A stretch of 64,000 nucleotides of DNA from Vagococcus fluvialis bH819 (GTDB lineage Bacteria; Bacillota; Bacilli; Lactobacillales; Vagococcaceae), in the NCBI RefSeq assembly GCF_900163795.1, contig NZ_FWFD01000003.1:248001-312000 (forward strand), in the 5' to 3' direction. The first letter of the stretch is position 1. Each line of letters opens with the position of its first letter. Shown here piece by piece: positions 62,172-64,000 of this stretch. The notes beneath the pieces were generated by a model, which was not told the DNA's origin, made no database searches, and saw nothing but the letters and a program-made list of their open reading frames with translations. The translations under genes were made by a program, and so were the position numbers.

Positions 62172-64000
62172 TTAATATCTTTTTCTGAAATAAAGCGCCA
62201 TACCACTCATAGAGATTAGTGATAATCCTACTAACGAAAGTAAGAATAGATTTTTTTCATTTTCACCTGTTTTTGGTAAATGGCTAGTCGGTGTTTCTCG
62301 ACCAGTCCACGGCAATCTACGTGTTGGACTAACTGGATCAACCGGTACTAATGGAATTTTTGGTTTAGGATCCTTTGGTTTTGGTGGTGTAATGCTAGAA
62401 TCTAACGTGTTCGTAATGGTTGTTCCATTTACACTCGATGTATAGCCCGCCACTGGCAACTCTTTTACAGTATACTGATAGTCATTTAAAGCTGCATCAT
62501 GTTTGGGTAAATCATTGAAAGCATAGTGCCAATTACCATTTTTATCTGGTACGACGGTTTGCTTTCTAACAGGAAGATTACCATTGTTTTGATACAGTTC
62601 AACTATGATTGAATCTGGACGTGTATTCCCTTTATTACCATTATCATTCCAAAATTTTTGACCAGTGATTTCAGTCTTTTGATTATTTTGGTAAGTATTG
62701 GTAATATTTTTCCCTATTACTTTACTATCATAATTAGCTACTGGTTGCTCTTTCACTGTATAACTATACGCCTCTAACTGATCATCGTATTTTGGTAAAT
62801 CAGTAAACTCATAAGTCCAATCACCTTTTTTATCTGGTGTTACTTCTTGAGTTTTACCTGACATTTTTTTGCCATTTTGATACAAATCAACGGTAATAGC
62901 ATTTGGTCGAACATTTAATTTATTATCTGCATCATCCCAAATTTTCTTACCTTCAAATTTTATTTTATCATCATTTCGGTAAGTATTCGTTATAGTTGTT
63001 CCACTGACTTGACTGTCATAATGTGGAACTGTTTGTTCTTTAACGGTATATTGATAGTCATTTAACTGCTCATCATATTTTGGTAAAGCCTTAAATGTAT
63101 ATTTCCAATTACCATTTTTATCTGGTGTTACTTTTTGAGATCTGAATGGTTGCTTTTCATCATTTTGATATAAATCGACCATGATTGAGCCAGGTCTTGA
63201 ATTAACTTTATTATCAAAATCTTGCCATCTTTTCTCTCCAGAAAGCTCAGTGACTTCGACATTTTTATAAGTATTAATAATTGTCGTACCTTCAATAACC
63301 GTTGTATAATCATCAACTGCTTTTTCTTTTACTGTATACTCGTATAGATTTAAGTCTTTATCATATTTTGGTAAGTCTTTAAATTCGTAAGACCACTCAC
63401 CTTTAGTATTAGCTTTAACTTCTTGTGTTTGGTAAGCTTTTTTACCACCATTTTGATAGAGATCTACAGTAATTGATTCAGGACGTACTTTTAGTTTATT
63501 GCCTTCATCATTCCACTGTTTTTGACCCTCAACTTTGGTTAAATCTGTATTTTGATACGTATTAGTAATCGTTGTACCATTGATTTGCGTTTCATAGTGA
63601 GCCACAGGTTGTTCTTTCACTGTGTAACGATACTCATCGTAGTTAGCATCATACTTCGGTAACTTATCGAATGTATACTTCCAGTCACCTGACTTATTAG
63701 GTTCTACCACTTGTGTTTTAAATGGTTTTTCGCCTTCATTTTGATAGAGATCAACTTTAATTGAATCTGGTCTAGACTTAATTTTATTATTTTCATCAAG
63801 CCATTTTTTCTCACCAGAAATTTCCGTCTCATCATCATTACGGTAAGTATTAAGAATATTGTTACCTTCTACTTTACTATCGTAATGTGTCACTTCTTGT
63901 TCCTTAACCGTATACTTAAATTCTTTTAATTTTTCATCATACTTCGGTAAGTCTTTAAATGTATAGTGCCACTCTCCAGATTTGTTCGGTTTCACTATTT
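62172..64000 (-). CDS. LPXTG adhesin with Cna_B repeats (N-terminus beyond window)
   Basis: At least 609 codons, the C-terminal part of a large cell-wall protein; no start lies in the window and the frame is open at its edge. Five full Cna_B (prealbumin-like) domains of about 95 residues and the end of a sixth follow one another. Each begins with a GxKxW or GxKxF motif, has SRPxSIxVDLYQN in the middle, and ends with YTVKE and TITNTYxN; the lysine, glutamate and asparagine positions allow the internal isopeptide bond usual for this fold. A Pro-rich stretch, LPKTG sortase signal, helix and RKRY tail end the protein. Stalk repeats of this sort carry an adhesive N-terminal head. Confidence 0.93.
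   Translation of the reverse strand, partial: IVKPNKSGEWHYTFKDLPKYDEKLKEFKYTVKEQEVTHYDSKVEGNNILNTYRNDDETEISGEKKWLDENNKIKSRPDSIKVDLYQNEGEKPFKTQVVEPNKSGDWKYTFDKLPKYDANYDEYRYTVKEQPVAHYETQINGTTITNTYQNTDLTKVEGQKQWNDEGNKLKVRPESITVDLYQNGGKKAYQTQEVKANTKGEWSYEFKDLPKYDKDLNLYEYTVKEKAVDDYTTVIEGTTIINTYKNVEVTELSGEKRWQDFDNKVNSRPGSIMVDLYQNDEKQPFRSQKVTPDKNGNWKYTFKALPKYDEQLNDYQYTVKEQTVPHYDSQVSGTTITNTYRNDDKIKFEGKKIWDDADNKLNVRPNAITVDLYQNGKKMSGKTQEVTPDKKGDWTYEFTDLPKYDDQLEAYSYTVKEQPVANYDSKVIGKNITNTYQNNQKTEITGQKFWNDNGNKGNTRPDSIIVELYQNNGNLPVRKQTVVPDKNGNWHYAFNDLPKHDAALNDYQYTVKELPVAGYTSSVNGTTITNTLDSSITPPKPKDPKPKIPLVPVDPVSPTRRLPWTGRETPTSHLPKTGENEKNLFLLSLVGLSLISMSGMALYFRKRY

Noticed and set aside
62172-64000. CRISPR-like array because of regular repeats.
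   Set aside because: The repeats are 285 bp, coding, continuous and diverged; there are no short identical repeats or unique spacers.

Overview
The window is AT-rich DNA of a low-GC Gram-positive bacterium. Several features point to the Enterococcaceae, and Vagococcus or a close relative is my best guess: the gene families, the LPXTG wall proteins with strong AAGGAGG-type ribosome sites, the T-box control of trpS, and the recurring GAGGCTGAC-stem terminators. The genus is inferred from overall flavour, not from a marker gene. The DNA reads as chromosome. I see no phage, IS element, CRISPR array, tRNA or rRNA. Most genes lie on the minus strand in sugar-uptake operons.

Layout. 1-1.8 kb: lemA and a partial TPM-domain membrane protein. 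1.9-9.6 kb: two adjacent mannitol-type PTS units, mtlA-mtlF-mtlD and a second IICB-mtlR-IIA unit. Both IICB proteins carry an extra, degenerate IIB domain. 9.7-12.8 kb: a beta-glucoside PTS with a LicT-type antiterminator, a clear RAT/terminator leader and a cre-like site. 12.9-13.9 kb: an LPXTG protein of unknown role. 14-26.4 kb: a nine-gene operon that matches the beta-1,2-glucan (sophorooligosaccharide) system known from Listeria innocua (two permeases, solute-binding lipoprotein, DUF624 protein, GH3 beta-glucosidase, GH94 phosphorylase, LacI repressor). It also has two extra enzymes, an endonuclease/exonuclease/phosphatase-fold hydrolase and a CE7-type esterase. Its promoter is flanked by two GAAACGTTTC operators. 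26.5-27.7 kb: a small P-loop kinase, a decayed acetyltransferase and an intact one.

27.8-30.6 kb: a TrmB regulator, TSUP exporter and ornithine-cyclodeaminase-family operon. 30.9-32.4 kb: a DUF1858 / DUF438-hemerythrin-PAS pair behind a Fur-like box. 32.6-35.2 kb: a 52-residue protein, deoC, deoR and a small membrane protein. 35.5-36.9 kb: an S41-family peptidase. 37-40.3 kb: rbsR-rbsK-rbsD-rbsU for ribose. 40.4-44.5 kb: a MoxR / DUF58 / transglutaminase operon, then a divergent J-domain-like membrane protein to 46.7 kb. 46.8-50.4 kb: an XRE regulator, ApbE flavin transferase and two NADPH-dependent FMN reductases. The second reductase has a PAS domain and a C-terminal tail with two copies of a likely ApbE flavinylation motif. 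This looks like a self-contained cytosolic flavoprotein system.

50.5-53.9 kb: trpS with a T-box leader, and pepO. 54-56.8 kb: a two-component system with a PepSY lipoprotein. 57-64 kb: ndk, a DbpA-type RNA helicase, an Rgg-type regulator divergent from an MFS transporter, a Nudix hydrolase, and the C-terminal part of a large Cna_B-repeat LPXTG adhesin that runs off the window. An imperfect palindromic repeat of about 110-130 bp occurs downstream of several genes (12.8, 53.9 and 62.0 kb, with a fragment at 1.9 kb), always in the sense of the upstream gene. No named feature explains it.
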